Under the pieces are notes generated by a model. That model was not told the DNA's origin. It ran no database searches and saw only the letters and a program-made list of their open reading frames with translations. The position numbers were made by a program, and so were the translations under genes. From assembly GCA_041743935.1 (NCBI GenBank), contig JBGTLU010000045.1:1-25626 (forward strand): a stretch of 25,626 bases of DNA, read 5' to 3'. Shown here one piece after another: positions 14,095-22,186 of the stretch (positions within the stretch are counted from its first letter, which is position 1; each line of letters begins with the position of its first letter). The DNA comes from JBGTLU01 sp041743935 (GTDB taxonomy: Bacteria; Bacteroidota; Bacteroidia; Sphingobacteriales; Sphingobacteriaceae).

Positions 14095-14739
14095 ATGAAC
14101 AAACTATTCATCTCCATACTAGTCATTACTCTCGCAGGATTTATTTCTTGTCAGGCACAAACCAAAAAAAACGATGTTAGAAAATTACCACTAACCGCAC
14201 CTACAGGTAAAGCCGTTGCGGCTTTTGCATCGGGTTGTTTTTGGTGCACAGAACATATTTTCGAGGCCGTTGTTGGTGTAGATTCTGCTGTTTCGGGATA
14301 TTCTGGTGGGCATACCCCAAATCCGTATTACGAATTGGTTAATACCGAAACCACTGGTCATGCCGAAGCGGTTTTAGTTTATTACGATCCGAAAATAATT
14401 AGTTATGATGAATTGGTTAAGATTTTTTTCCTTTCTCACGACCCAACTACCAAAGATCGACAAGGGCCTGACAGAGGCTCCTCATATCGCTCTATTTTGT
14501 TTTATAAAAACGAAGCAGAAAAAATCATCGCCAATAAATTATTTAAAGAGTATGATTCTTCAGGTTTATGGAAAGACCCAATTGTTACCGAAGTAAAGCA
14601 ATTGAAAGAGTTTTATCGCGCGGAAAGTTATCATCAGGATTTTGTGAAACGCAATCCAAATCAGAGTTATGTAAAAGCCGTATCTTACCCAAGATTTAAT
14701 AACTTTAAGAAAATTTATTCCGGTAAACTACGTGAATAA
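14095..14739 (+). CDS. msrA: Peptide methionine sulfoxide reductase MsrA, exported lipoprotein form
   Basis: MsrA reduces the S-epimer of methionine sulfoxide in oxidised proteins. The 214-aa product has the catalytic motif GCFWCTE with nucleophile C48, then GYSGGHTPNPYYE, TGHAEAV, FFLSHDPT and DRGSSYRSILF, all family landmarks. An N-terminal hydrophobic segment (MNKLFISILVITLAGF) ends in ISC-QAQ with C19 as the probable lipidated residue, so this MsrA should be membrane-anchored in the periplasm or at the outer membrane. I start at ATG 14095, since it begins the signal peptide; the frame stays open to 14050, but that adds 15 unrelated residues and spans a -7-like element. It follows the DUF4153 gene and precedes another lipoprotein. 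Confidence 0.93.
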   Translation: MNKLFISILVITLAGFISCQAQTKKNDVRKLPLTAPTGKAVAAFASGCFWCTEHIFEAVVGVDSAVSGYSGGHTPNPYYELVNTETTGHAEAVLVYYDPKIISYDELVKIFFLSHDPTTKDRQGPDRGSSYRSILFYKNEAEKIIANKLFKEYDSSGLWKDPIVTEVKQLKEFYRAESYHQDFVKRNPNQSYVKAVSYPRFNNFKKIYSGKLRE

Positions 14740-14796
14740 AAACTTACTGTTAGCATTTCACTCTTATACCTTATCTGATAAATTAAACTGATTAAT

Positions 14797-15750
14797 ATGA
14801 AATTGTATGCCATTGCACTAGCCTTTATTATTCTAATAACAGCTTGTCAAAAAGAACAAAAAGCGGAATTTACACTAGCAGATATAACCTTTAGCGAAAA
14901 TAATTTATACCCAGAAGGGGTGAGTTTTTATTCTAAAGAAAATGTTTTTTTAGTGAGTTCTTTACGATTTGGCAAAATTGGCAAAGTAGACTTAGAAGGT
15001 AATTACAATGTATTTATTGACGATAATGATTTAATCTCAGCTATTGGTATTTATGCCGATAATGAACGTAATCTGCTTTATGTTGCTAGCTCAGATGTAG
15101 GAGTATCGGTAAAAACATCGCCCGAAACACAACAAAAACATGCCAAATTAGGGGTATATGATTTAACTACCGGAGAACGTAAGTTCATTGCAGATTTAGG
15201 TGCTTTAAACCCCAATGGCGGCAATTTTGCCAACGATATTGCGGTGGATTCTAAAGGAAACATTTACGTAACAAACAGTTTTTCGCCTATTATTTACAAA
15301 GTAACCCAAGCCGGAGAAGCATCCGTTTTTGTTACTAATGATTTATGGATCGGTGAAGGATTTAATTTAAACGGAATTACCTATTTAAATAGTGGACATT
15401 TATTAGTTAATCAATCTAGTAACGGTGCCATGTATACGATAGAAATTGCAAATCCAACAAATATTAAAAGATTAAATGTACCGAATGTAGAAGGTGCAGA
15501 TGGTTTTATAAAGAAAAGTGAAACCGAAATTGCCATTATTTCTTTTAGTCAAAACGAAATATTTTTACTCAAAACTACCGACAATTGGTCTACAGCAACC
15601 ATTACTGCATCTGAAAGTAGTCTAACCACTTTTCCCACCACCGGTATATATATAAATGGTAGTTTTATGATATTAAATGCAAAATTAGATGAGTTATTTG
15701 CCGGTGGCGAGCTAAGTTCTGATTTTGTAATCCAAAAAGTAGATTTTTAG
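14797..15750 (+). CDS. SMP-30/gluconolactonase-like beta-propeller lipoprotein
   Basis: A 317-aa exported protein. The signal peptide MKLYAIALAFIILITAC carries a clear lipobox (ITAC, C17). The rest is beta-rich with propeller-like repeats: NLYPEGVSF, GKIGKVDLEGNYNVF, NDIAVDSKGNIYVTNSFSPIIYKV, LNGITYLNSGHLLVNQ. The NDIAVDSKGNIYVTNS strand is the metal-site type seen in SMP-30/gluconolactonase and NHL proteins, whose members are lactonases or phosphotriesterases, though many have no known substrate. It starts 57 nt after msrA in the same direction and may be co-transcribed. Fold and location are well supported; enzymatic activity is unproven. Confidence 0.8.
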   Translation: MKLYAIALAFIILITACQKEQKAEFTLADITFSENNLYPEGVSFYSKENVFLVSSLRFGKIGKVDLEGNYNVFIDDNDLISAIGIYADNERNLLYVASSDVGVSVKTSPETQQKHAKLGVYDLTTGERKFIADLGALNPNGGNFANDIAVDSKGNIYVTNSFSPIIYKVTQAGEASVFVTNDLWIGEGFNLNGITYLNSGHLLVNQSSNGAMYTIEIANPTNIKRLNVPNVEGADGFIKKSETEIAIISFSQNEIFLLKTTDNWSTATITASESSLTTFPTTGIYINGSFMILNAKLDELFAGGELSSDFVIQKVDF

Positions 15751-15756
15751 TTTCCT

Positions 15757-15789
15757 AGTGGTGGTCTTGCTTTTGGCGAGACCACCACT
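15757..15789. terminator. Intrinsic terminator between convergent genes
   Basis: Arms at 15757-15767 and 15779-15789 pair over 11 bp (AGTGGTGGTCT with AGACCACCACT). The stem extends to 14 bp (15757-15770 with 15776-15789) with one T-G wobble and a TTTTG loop. A short T-rich tract follows at 15789-15797. It sits between the beta-propeller gene (ends 15750) and the DoxX-like gene (stop at 15790) and can act in both directions. Confidence 0.8.
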
Positions 15790-16164
15790 TTATTTTCTAT
15801 GCCACCAAGCCCAAAGAATCAATAATGGGTGAACTACCACTAACCTAATCCAAGTTGCCCAAAGTAGTACACAAAATCCCTCTACATCGCAACCACTCTG
15901 TTGTATGTGATAAATATGTATGGGAATAAAAACCACTAATAAGCTGCTAATTCCATAGCAAGCCCATTTTCTGGTGGCTTTAAAAATCAATAAAAAAGCT
16001 AAAAATATTTCTGCAGCCCCACTCAAAATCACCATTAAATTCGTATTGGGAAAATAGGAAGGTATGATGTTTAAATAAAACTCGGGATGGATGAAATGAT
16101 TAATACCTGCTAAAAAATAGAGGATAATTAATACAAATAGACTTATAGATTTAGCTTTAGACAC
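15790..16164 (-). CDS. DoxX-like four-helix membrane protein
   Basis: A 124-aa protein with four hydrophobic helices: about 7-26 (LFVLIILYFLAGINHF), 43-62 (LMVILSGAAEIFLAFLLIF), 67-86 and 98-121. The first helix ending AGINHFIHPEFYLNIIP and the SGAAEI start of the second are typical of the DoxX/DoxD-like family. Members have been linked to thiosulfate:quinone oxidoreductase or to redox membrane complexes, but most are uncharacterised. The start is GTG (16162-16164), because an in-frame TAG lies two codons upstream and no ATG fits. It is monocistronic, convergent with the lipoprotein gene and divergent from the decayed MuiA gene. Confidence 0.77.
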   Translation of the reverse strand: MSKAKSISLFVLIILYFLAGINHFIHPEFYLNIIPSYFPNTNLMVILSGAAEIFLAFLLIFKATRKWACYGISSLLVVFIPIHIYHIQQSGCDVEGFCVLLWATWIRLVVVHPLLILWAWWHRK

Positions 16165-16269
16165 GTTCTAATGAGTATAATTTATACATTACAACTTCGA
16201 AATTAAAAAAGTTATTATCAAAATAATTTAGATTTATAATTATCTTGCTGATGACTAACTCTTACAATC

Positions 16270-18165
16270 ATGAAAAATTTCTGCTTATTGTTTTTATTAA
16301 TTCCCACTATATTATGTGCACAAAATATTTCTGAACGAACTTTAAAAACAGAAATACAATCGGTGACTGTATTTTTAAACGGGGCTCAAATAACCGAAAT
16401 GGGAAGCATAAACATTCCTACAGGTAATAGTGTAATACGTATTAAAAATTTATCTACTTTTTTAGATGATAAAAGTTTGCAGGTAAAAGGAGAAGGAGAG
16501 TTTACGATACTTTCCGTTAACAACAAATTAAATTTTCTGAGTGAAAACGCAAAAAGTAAAACCGTAGATAGTTTACAAACTCAGTTTAATTTGGCAAGCA
16601 ATCGCATAGCAAAAGCAGAAGCCAGATTAGAAGTTTTACGAGCAAAAACAGATTTATTGAATGCCAATAGAAACCTTGGTGGGTCAAACGTTAGTACTAC
16701 CATGGCACAGCTAAAAACGGCCATGGATTTCTTCGATGCTGAAATCACAAAAATAAAAGATGAAGAGTTGAAATTACGAACTGAAATACAAAGAGCAATA
16801 CAAGAACGTAATCGATTAGATATTCAACTAAAAGACGCAAATAACCAACAACCTAAGCCAAGTAACGAAGTAGAAATTAGAGTAAGTGCTACTAAACCAA
16901 TTGCTGCAAAGTTTAACATAAGTTATTTAGTTACAAACGCAGGCTGGTATCCTAAATACGATGTAAGGGTAAAAGATGTAAACTCTCCTTTGGAATTATC
17001 CTACAAAGCAGAAGTTTACCAAAATACAGGTATAGATTGGAACAATGTAAAATTAAAATTCTCTAATGGCAACCCTTATCAAAGTGGTGTATTGCCAGAT
17101 TTATCTACCTAGAATCTAAACTATCAACGAAATACTGTTATCAATAAAAACGTATATGGCGTTGCAGCAAATATTGGTTCGGTAAGAGGCAGGGTTGTTT
17201 CTAGTATAGATAACCAACCATTACCAGGGGCAAACATCCAAGTAAAAGGGACCAGCATTGGTACAACATCTGATTTAAATGGTAATTACTCACTAACCAT
17301 CCCAACTTCAGGGACTGTATTGGTTTTCAATTCCATTGGATTTGTTAGCCAAGAAGTACCTATAAGTAAAAGCGAAATCAATGTCCTCATGCGAGAGGAT
17401 TTTGCAGCACTGAACGAAATTACGATAACCGGATACGGCACACCACAAAAAAGAGATGTCAGCTCTGCTATACAAGGCAGAGTTGCGGGAGTTAATGTAA
17501 GTGGGAATACTGGCATAATAGAAAGTTCCATCAATGAAACAGTTGTTATTGAAAACCAAACCACGGTTGAGATTGAAGTGGAACAACCGTATTCTATTAA
17601 ATCAGATGGTGAAAAACTTTTGGTGGATTTGAAGAAATATCAAATAGATGCATTGTATGAGTATTATGCTGTTCCAAAACTTGATAAAGATGCCTTTTTG
17701 GTTGCTAGAATTATTAATTGGGGTCAATACAATTTACTAGAAGGCGAAGCAAATTTATATTTTTAAGATGCCTACGTTGGACGTTCTATTTTGGATGCTC
17801 AATCATTTAGCGATACGTTAAACATTTCACTGGGAAGAGATAGAAATATTCAAGTTTCAAGGAATAAAGTTGAAGAATTTAATCGTAAACGCAGCATTGG
17901 TGCCAACTTTACAGAGAGCAGAGGTTTTACTATTCAAATAAGAAATAGAAAATCACAAGCCATAAAAATTACGGTAATAGATCAAATTCCAGTTTCGGTT
18001 GTAAGCGATATTATCGTCACCCCATCGCAGCTATCTGGTGGTATATTAGATATATCTACGGGAAAAATATCATGGGAATTCATTTTAAATCCACAGGAAC
18101 AAAGAGATATAGCTTTTCAATATGAAGTTCGTTATCCGCGCCGAGAAAGGGTAATTCTAGAATAA
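16270..18165 (+). pseudogene. MuiA-family / DUF4139 protein gene interrupted by two in-frame stop codons
   Basis: A single reading frame of 632 codons runs from ATG 16270 to TAA 18163-18165 but is broken by TAG at 17110-17112 (codon 281) and TAA at 17764-17766 (codon 499). Homologous-looking sequence continues without a shift past each stop. Segments seen: signal peptide (1-18, ending LCAQ); N-terminal DUF4140-like region (TEIQSVTVFLNGAQITEMG); coiled coil (about 95-190); start of DUF4139 (NISYLVTNAGWYPKYDVRV); an inserted carboxypeptidase-regulatory-like domain (about 303-375) with a SusC-plug-like stretch (ITITGYGTPQKRDVSSAI); then the DUF4139 C-terminal half ending YEVRYPRRERVILE. Family context suggests that the first stop replaces Trp (TGG) and the second Glu (GAA). 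A recent pseudogene is most likely; sequencing error is the main alternative. Confidence 0.82.
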
Positions 18166-18170
18166 TTTTA

Positions 18171-18207
18171 AAAAAAGGGGCCTCGCAGAAAGCGAGGCCC
18201 CTTTTTT
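18171..18207. terminator. Bidirectional intrinsic terminator, perfect 16-bp stem
   Basis: Arms 18171-18186 and 18192-18207 pair perfectly: six A, GGGGCCTCGC, a 5-nt loop, then the complement ending in six T. It has A tracts and T tracts on both sides of a GC-rich core, the classic bidirectional form. It lies between the MuiA-like pseudogene (ends 18165) and the DUF2911 gene (stop at 18225). Confidence 0.93.
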
Positions 18208-18224
18208 AGATTACAACTAGATTA

Positions 18225-19073
18225 TTATTTTAATTCTGCAATCAACTTCTCGTTCAATGCAACGTAATCGGCATTATTTGCTTTGCGAGCTTCAGCAATA
18301 GATAAATTTGCCGTTTCAATTGCTCCTTTTTTGTCGTTCATTTTAGCCTGTATTTTAGCTTTTAAATGTATCATCCAAAAAGCAGTTTTATTCATATCTA
18401 CCGCTTTATTTACCCATTCTAAGGCTTTAGCCATGTCGTTATTGTTTTCGAAATAATAGCTAGCTGCTTGGAAATAAGCATTTGCAGAAACTTGAGGATT
18501 TAAGGTTCTATTAATTGAAGCCATTACCCTTGCATCAATATCGGCAGAGATATTTACCGAAACTTTAACATCGGCCCATGAAATATTCAATTTAGCTGTA
18601 GTAGCTTGAACATCCGAAAAATCAATGGTAAAGCTTTCTACTTTTTGCCCTAGTTTTTGAACAGGAACTTTAAAACGTACTAAATCTTCTTCGGCTTTAT
18701 AGTTGTTTCCGCCATCGCCCCAATGGGTGATATTTTTGTGTATGATGATAGTCCAAGAGTCTTTACCCGGAATAGTGTATAATGCATAGGTACCTGCAGG
18801 AATTTTATTTCCTTCCAACATGATTTCATCGGTTATTTTAAACTTGGTAGAAGCATTTGCTCCAGTACGCCAGAGTTTATCAAAAGGCACTAAATCGCCA
18901 AAAACAACTCGGCCTTTCATTGCAGGGCGAGCATACACTACACTTAATTCGCCTAAAGCAAATTGTTGAATTACAGTAGATTGAGGGCTAGGAGTTGGAG
19001 TAGTAATTTGTGCAACTACTGTGGTACAAGCCACCAGCATAATGGCTAAAAGTAAACTGATTTTTGATTTCAT
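18225..19073 (-). CDS. DUF2911-containing exported protein
   Basis: A 282-aa protein with an N-terminal export signal (MKSKISLLLAIMLVACTTVVAQ). C16 in LVAC could be a lipidation site, or cleavage may follow VVAQ. Residues about 30-175 match the DUF2911 family: SPQSTVIQQFALGELSVVYARPAMKGRVVFG, WRTGANASTKF, IPAGTYALYTIPGKDSWTIIIHKN and WGDGGNNY. The remaining 100 residues are helical and look like two or three TPR-type hairpins (ANAYFQAASYYFENNNDMAKALEWVNKAVDMN). The function of DUF2911 is unknown. The gene lies 140 bp downstream of purE on the same strand, behind a repetitive leader, so it may be transcribed with the purine genes or independently. Confidence 0.85.
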   Translation of the reverse strand: MKSKISLLLAIMLVACTTVVAQITTPTPSPQSTVIQQFALGELSVVYARPAMKGRVVFGDLVPFDKLWRTGANASTKFKITDEIMLEGNKIPAGTYALYTIPGKDSWTIIIHKNITHWGDGGNNYKAEEDLVRFKVPVQKLGQKVESFTIDFSDVQATTAKLNISWADVKVSVNISADIDARVMASINRTLNPQVSANAYFQAASYYFENNNDMAKALEWVNKAVDMNKTAFWMIHLKAKIQAKMNDKKGAIETANLSIAEARKANNADYVALNEKLIAELK

Positions 19074-19213
19074 GGTTATGAGATTTATTTGTTGAATATG
19101 ATAATTGTTTAACTGTTGATTTGTTTGTTTGTTTGCTCGAATCGTTGAAATGTTAAATTAAGTAGTTGGTTTATTTTACTTGTAGGTCACCTCCCTTACT
19201 TATCACTTTTTAC
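19074..19213 (-). repeat. Composite degenerate repeat leader, copy A (between purE and the DUF2911 gene)
   Basis: On the minus strand this 140-bp gap begins, directly after the purE stop, with AAAAAGTGATAAGT (plus 19198-19211). It continues into CAAA tetramers and 8-nt-periodic units of the TCAACNNN / TAAACNNN type, and ends at the DUF2911 ATG. A 20-nt segment (plus 19102-19121) matches 22849-22868 upstream of nuoD at 19 of 20 positions. In the direction of transcription its gene-proximal half is rich in A and C and poor in G. Confidence 0.65.
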
Positions 19214-19726
19214 TTAAATCATCGACCTAAAGTCAACGGCCGATAGCTGATCTACCGATTCGTTTACTTTCTTAGCCATATCTTCTTTATAAGCTAAAAT
19301 TTTATCGCTCATACTTACATCAAACGCACCTAAAATTTGAGCTGCCAAAATGCCGGCATTTGCTGCCCCGTTTAAGGCCACCGTAGCTACAGGCACTCCA
19401 GTTGGCATTTGTAAAATAGAAAGAACAGAATCCCATCCATCAATGGAATTTGACGATTTAACCGGAACACCAATAACAGGCAAGGTAGTTAAAGAAGCCA
19501 CCATCCCCGGTAAATGTGCAGCGCCGCCAGCTCCAGCAATAATCACTTTTAATCCTCTAGAAGCCGCACTCTCTGCGTACTCAAACATTCTTTTTGGGGT
19601 TCTGTGCGCAGAAACAACCGTAAGTTCGTATTCAATCCCAAATTGGTCTAATAAATCGGCAGCAGCTGACATGATTTTTAAATCTGATTTACTGCCCATG
19701 ATGATTCCTACTTGTGGTTTATTCAT
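19214..19726 (-). CDS. purE: N5-carboxyaminoimidazole ribonucleotide mutase PurE (class I)
   Basis: PurE moves the carboxyl group of N5-CAIR to give CAIR in purine synthesis. The 170-aa protein has the class I signature: MGSKSDL near the N-terminus, the SAHRTPKRM loop holding the catalytic histidine, and AGAGGAAHLPGMVASLTTLPVIGVPV. PMPTGVPV-type sequence (LQMPTGVPVATVALN) follows. Its ATG overlaps the purK stop as ATGA, so the two enzymes, which act in succession, are translationally coupled. Length and motifs are normal. Confidence 0.98.
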   Translation of the reverse strand: MNKPQVGIIMGSKSDLKIMSAAADLLDQFGIEYELTVVSAHRTPKRMFEYAESAASRGLKVIIAGAGGAAHLPGMVASLTTLPVIGVPVKSSNSIDGWDSVLSILQMPTGVPVATVALNGAANAGILAAQILGAFDVSMSDKILAYKEDMAKKVNESVDQLSAVDFRSMI

Positions 19727-20865
19727 GCTTGTATTTTTAATTTAGATTGAACAAATTTCGCTTTATCTATTGCCTTTTCCAACTCTGAATCCAAAATGGT
19801 TACATGCCCCATTTTGCGATGAGGTTTAGTAATGGCTTTACTATACAGATGCACATGTACCTGAGAATCGGCAGTAATGGCATCCAAGCCAATGTATTTA
19901 GCTGGTCCGGTATATCCTACATCACCCAATATATTTATCATAACTGCTGCTTGTAATAGTTTGGTATCACCAAGTGGTAAATTTAATATAGCACGCAGAT
20001 GTTGTTCGTATTGCGAGGTTACACAAGCTTCGATGGTATGATGACCGCTATTATGCGGACGTGGTGCCAACTCATTTACTAGAATTTCACCTGATTTTGT
20101 AAGAAACATTTCTACCGCCAACAATCCCACCATCTGCAATTTATCCATTACTCTCATGGCAATTTCTTTGGCATTTTGCTCTTGTTCTGGAGTGATTTTA
20201 GCCGGACTGAAAAGTAATTCTACCAAATTTAACGTGGGGCTGAATTCCATTTCAACTACATCATAAGCTGTAATATCCCCTTTAGCATTTCGGGCTACGA
20301 TTACAGCTAACTCTTTTTCAAAATCTATTCTTTCCTCCAAAATACTTGGCTCAGAAAATCCTTTTGCAATATCTTCTGCCGAATTTATTTTGAAAACACC
20401 CTTGCCATCATAACCCGCTTTTCTTAGTTTTTGTATGGCCGGAAAGCTATCGGTATATTTTTCTAATTCTTCTTTTTGGTGGATGAATACAAAGGGTGCA
20501 GTAGGTATGGCGTTTTGCACAAAAAACTGCTTTTGCAAACCTTTATCCTGTATTAATTCAATTATTTCTGGCTGCGGATAAACGGCTACTCCTTCGGTTG
20601 CCAGTTGTTTAAGTGCCGCAACGTTCACATTTTCAATTTCTATGGTAACAACATCCATGTTTTTGCCAAACTGATAAACGCTATCGTAATCCTGAAAACT
20701 ACCAACCGAAAAATGTTTACAATAATTACTGCATGATGCGTTTGGATCGGGGTCTAAAACATGTAGTTCAATGCCAAAATCCATGGCAGATTGGATGAGC
20801 ATTTTTCCTAATTGGCCACCGCCTAAAACCCCTAATTTGAAAGCTGCCGAATCGAATTTTTTCAC
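19723..20865 (-). CDS. purK: N5-carboxyaminoimidazole ribonucleotide synthase PurK
   Basis: PurK uses ATP and bicarbonate to convert AIR to N5-CAIR, the substrate of PurE. The 380-aa ATP-grasp protein shows the N-terminal LGVLGGGQLGKML, the ATP-grasp lid region KLRKAGYDGKGVFKI, VEMFLTKSGEILVNELAPRPHNSGH with the metal and phosphate ligands, and a normal C-terminus. The start is GTG (20863-20865): homology begins immediately after it and no ATG lies upstream in frame near enough. The gene lies 38 bp after algH and overlaps purE by 4 bp. Confidence 0.97.
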   Translation of the reverse strand: MKKFDSAAFKLGVLGGGQLGKMLIQSAMDFGIELHVLDPDPNASCSNYCKHFSVGSFQDYDSVYQFGKNMDVVTIEIENVNVAALKQLATEGVAVYPQPEIIELIQDKGLQKQFFVQNAIPTAPFVFIHQKEELEKYTDSFPAIQKLRKAGYDGKGVFKINSAEDIAKGFSEPSILEERIDFEKELAVIVARNAKGDITAYDVVEMEFSPTLNLVELLFSPAKITPEQEQNAKEIAMRVMDKLQMVGLLAVEMFLTKSGEILVNELAPRPHNSGHHTIEACVTSQYEQHLRAILNLPLGDTKLLQAAVMINILGDVGYTGPAKYIGLDAITADSQVHVHLYSKAITKPHRKMGHVTILDSELEKAIDKAKFVQSKLKIQA

Positions 20866-20903
20866 TAAAAGCTGATTATTTGGCCAAAGGTACGTTTTTA
20901 GGC

Positions 20904-21455
20904 TTAGTTTAATTGAGGGTCTTCCGGAAAATTGACCATCATGGCATAATTGGCTCCTAAACTTTTAACAACACTCGCCCACAGGGATTTTTCTTCGTCC
21001 CGAAATAAAATTTCTGGTTTAGTATTTACAATTATCCATGCTTTTTCTTCCAGCTCGCCTTCTAGTTGTCCTTCGCTCCATCCGGAGTAGCCCATGAAAA
21101 ACTTTATTGCATCCGTTTTTAGCTGATTAGTTTGCAAAAGCACCTTGATGGTTTCAAAATTTCCACCCCAATATACACCATCTGCAACTTCCATGGCGCC
21201 TTCTAAATCTCCTAAAGTATGAATAAAGTGGAGGGTGTTATTCTCTACCGGACCTCCTATAAAAACCGGGAAATCGGATTCTACATCTTCCAATAAATCT
21301 CCCAAAATCAAATTTGATTTTTGATTTAAAACAAAACCCACCGAGCCAATTTCATTGTGTTCGGTCAAATAAATTACCGAGCGCTTAAAGTTAGGATCGC
21401 GCATGAATGGCTCCGATAATAAAAAATTGCCGCTCTTTATAATTTTGCTAATCAT
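20904..21455 (-). CDS. algH: YqgE/AlgH family protein (DUF179)
   Basis: A 183-aa protein of the YqgE/AlgH family. Landmarks are GNFLLSEPFMRDPNFKRSVIYLTEHN at the N-terminus, GSVGFVLNQ, FPVFIGGPVENNTLHFIHT, the GVYWGGNFE loop and FFMGYSGWSEGQLEGELEEKAW. The family is widespread; the founder was tied to alginate regulation in Pseudomonas, but the biochemical role is unknown. It is the first gene of an algH-purK-purE run and is divergent from pdxH. A perfect -7 element lies only about 5 nt from its ATG, so the transcript may be almost leaderless. Confidence 0.95.
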   Translation of the reverse strand: MISKIIKSGNFLLSEPFMRDPNFKRSVIYLTEHNEIGSVGFVLNQKSNLILGDLLEDVESDFPVFIGGPVENNTLHFIHTLGDLEGAMEVADGVYWGGNFETIKVLLQTNQLKTDAIKFFMGYSGWSEGQLEGELEEKAWIIVNTKPEILFRDEEKSLWASVVKSLGANYAMMVNFPEDPQLN

Positions 21456-21460
21456 ATCTA

Positions 21461-21468
21461 CAAATATA
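21461..21468 (-). promoter_or_regulatory. Candidate algH -7 element, very close to the start codon
   Basis: Read on minus, TATATTTG matches TAnnTTTG exactly. It ends 5 nt before the ATG at 21453-21455, so transcription would begin at or next to the start codon. No convincing -33 TTTG was found, so the call is tentative. Confidence 0.45.
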
Positions 21469-21489
21469 AACTAACTAATAAAAATTATA

Positions 21490-21520
21490 TTTAAACCATA
21501 AAAATCAATTCTTAAGTTTG
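21490..21520 (+). promoter_or_regulatory. Candidate pdxH promoter
   Basis: TTTA (21490-21493, 3 of 4 to the -33 TTTG) is followed after exactly 19 nt by TAAGTTTG (21513-21520), a full match to TAnnTTTG. The start codon ATG lies at 21530, so the leader would be only a few nucleotides. Confidence 0.55.
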
Positions 21521-21529
21521 TTTTGTTAT

Positions 21530-22186
21530 ATGATTGTGAAAATAGACAACGACTTCATACAAAACCTTAGGCAGGACTATAAATCGAAAAGTTTATCCGA
21601 ATCGGATATCGACCAAAATCCTATCCAACAATTTAAAATTTGGTTCGAAGAAGCATTACAAGCTAAGCTTAACGAGCCTAATGCCATGACTTTAGCCACT
21701 GCTGATAAGAACGGGAAACCTTCTGCTCGCATTGTTTTATTAAAGGGATTGGAAGAGAATGGATTTATTTTTTATACCAATTATTGGAGCAGGAAAGGAG
21801 CAAATATTGCAGAAAATCCGCATGCGGCTTTGGTGTTTTTTTGGGGAGATTTAGAGAGACAAGTGAGGGTAGAAGGCGAAATTTCAAAGATTTCGGGCGA
21901 GTTATCTAGCGCCTATTTTAATAGTAGACCCCTTGGAAGTAAAATTGGAGCGACAATATCGCCGCAAAGTAAAGTTATAGCCTCGAGAGAGGAATTAGAA
22001 CTAGCCTGTAAAGCACTGGAAGAAAAACATAAAGATGGAATCATACCACGCCCCGAAAACTGGGGAGGATATATACTTAAACCCAATTACATAGAGTTTT
22101 GGCAAGGAAGATCCAGTAGGTTACATGACCGTTTACGCTTTAAATTAGAAAATAACGTTTGGACTTTGGAACGATTAGCACCATGA
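21530..22186 (+). CDS. pdxH: Pyridoxine/pyridoxamine 5'-phosphate oxidase
   Basis: PdxH oxidises PNP or PMP to pyridoxal 5'-phosphate with FMN and oxygen. The 218-aa protein shows the FMN-binding strand ARIVLLKGLEENGFIFYTNYWSRKG, FFWGDLERQVRVEG, the YFNSRPLGSKIGATISPQS segment and the substrate-binding C-terminus EFWQGRSSRLHDRLRF. I start at the ATG 21530 (MIVKIDND). The open frame reaches a TTG at 21518, inside the -7 promoter element, and a GTG at 21536 is possible. The stop overlaps the nuoC ATG (ATGA), an unusual partner for a vitamin B6 enzyme. Confidence 0.97.
   Translation: MIVKIDNDFIQNLRQDYKSKSLSESDIDQNPIQQFKIWFEEALQAKLNEPNAMTLATADKNGKPSARIVLLKGLEENGFIFYTNYWSRKGANIAENPHAALVFFWGDLERQVRVEGEISKISGELSSAYFNSRPLGSKIGATISPQSKVIASREELELACKALEEKHKDGIIPRPENWGGYILKPNYIEFWQGRSSRLHDRLRFKLENNVWTLERLAP

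Noticed and set aside
17286..17586. Two overlapping minus-strand frames of 92 codons within the MuiA-like pseudogene.
   Set aside because: They mirror the inserted carboxypeptidase-like segment on the other strand and have no domain of their own.
17110..17766. Stop-codon recoding (TAG or TAA read as an amino acid) in the MuiA-like gene.
   Set aside because: Two different stop codons are involved and both are ordinary terminators elsewhere in the window; there is no SECIS-like or pyrrolysine-type context. Nonsense mutation or assembly error is simpler.
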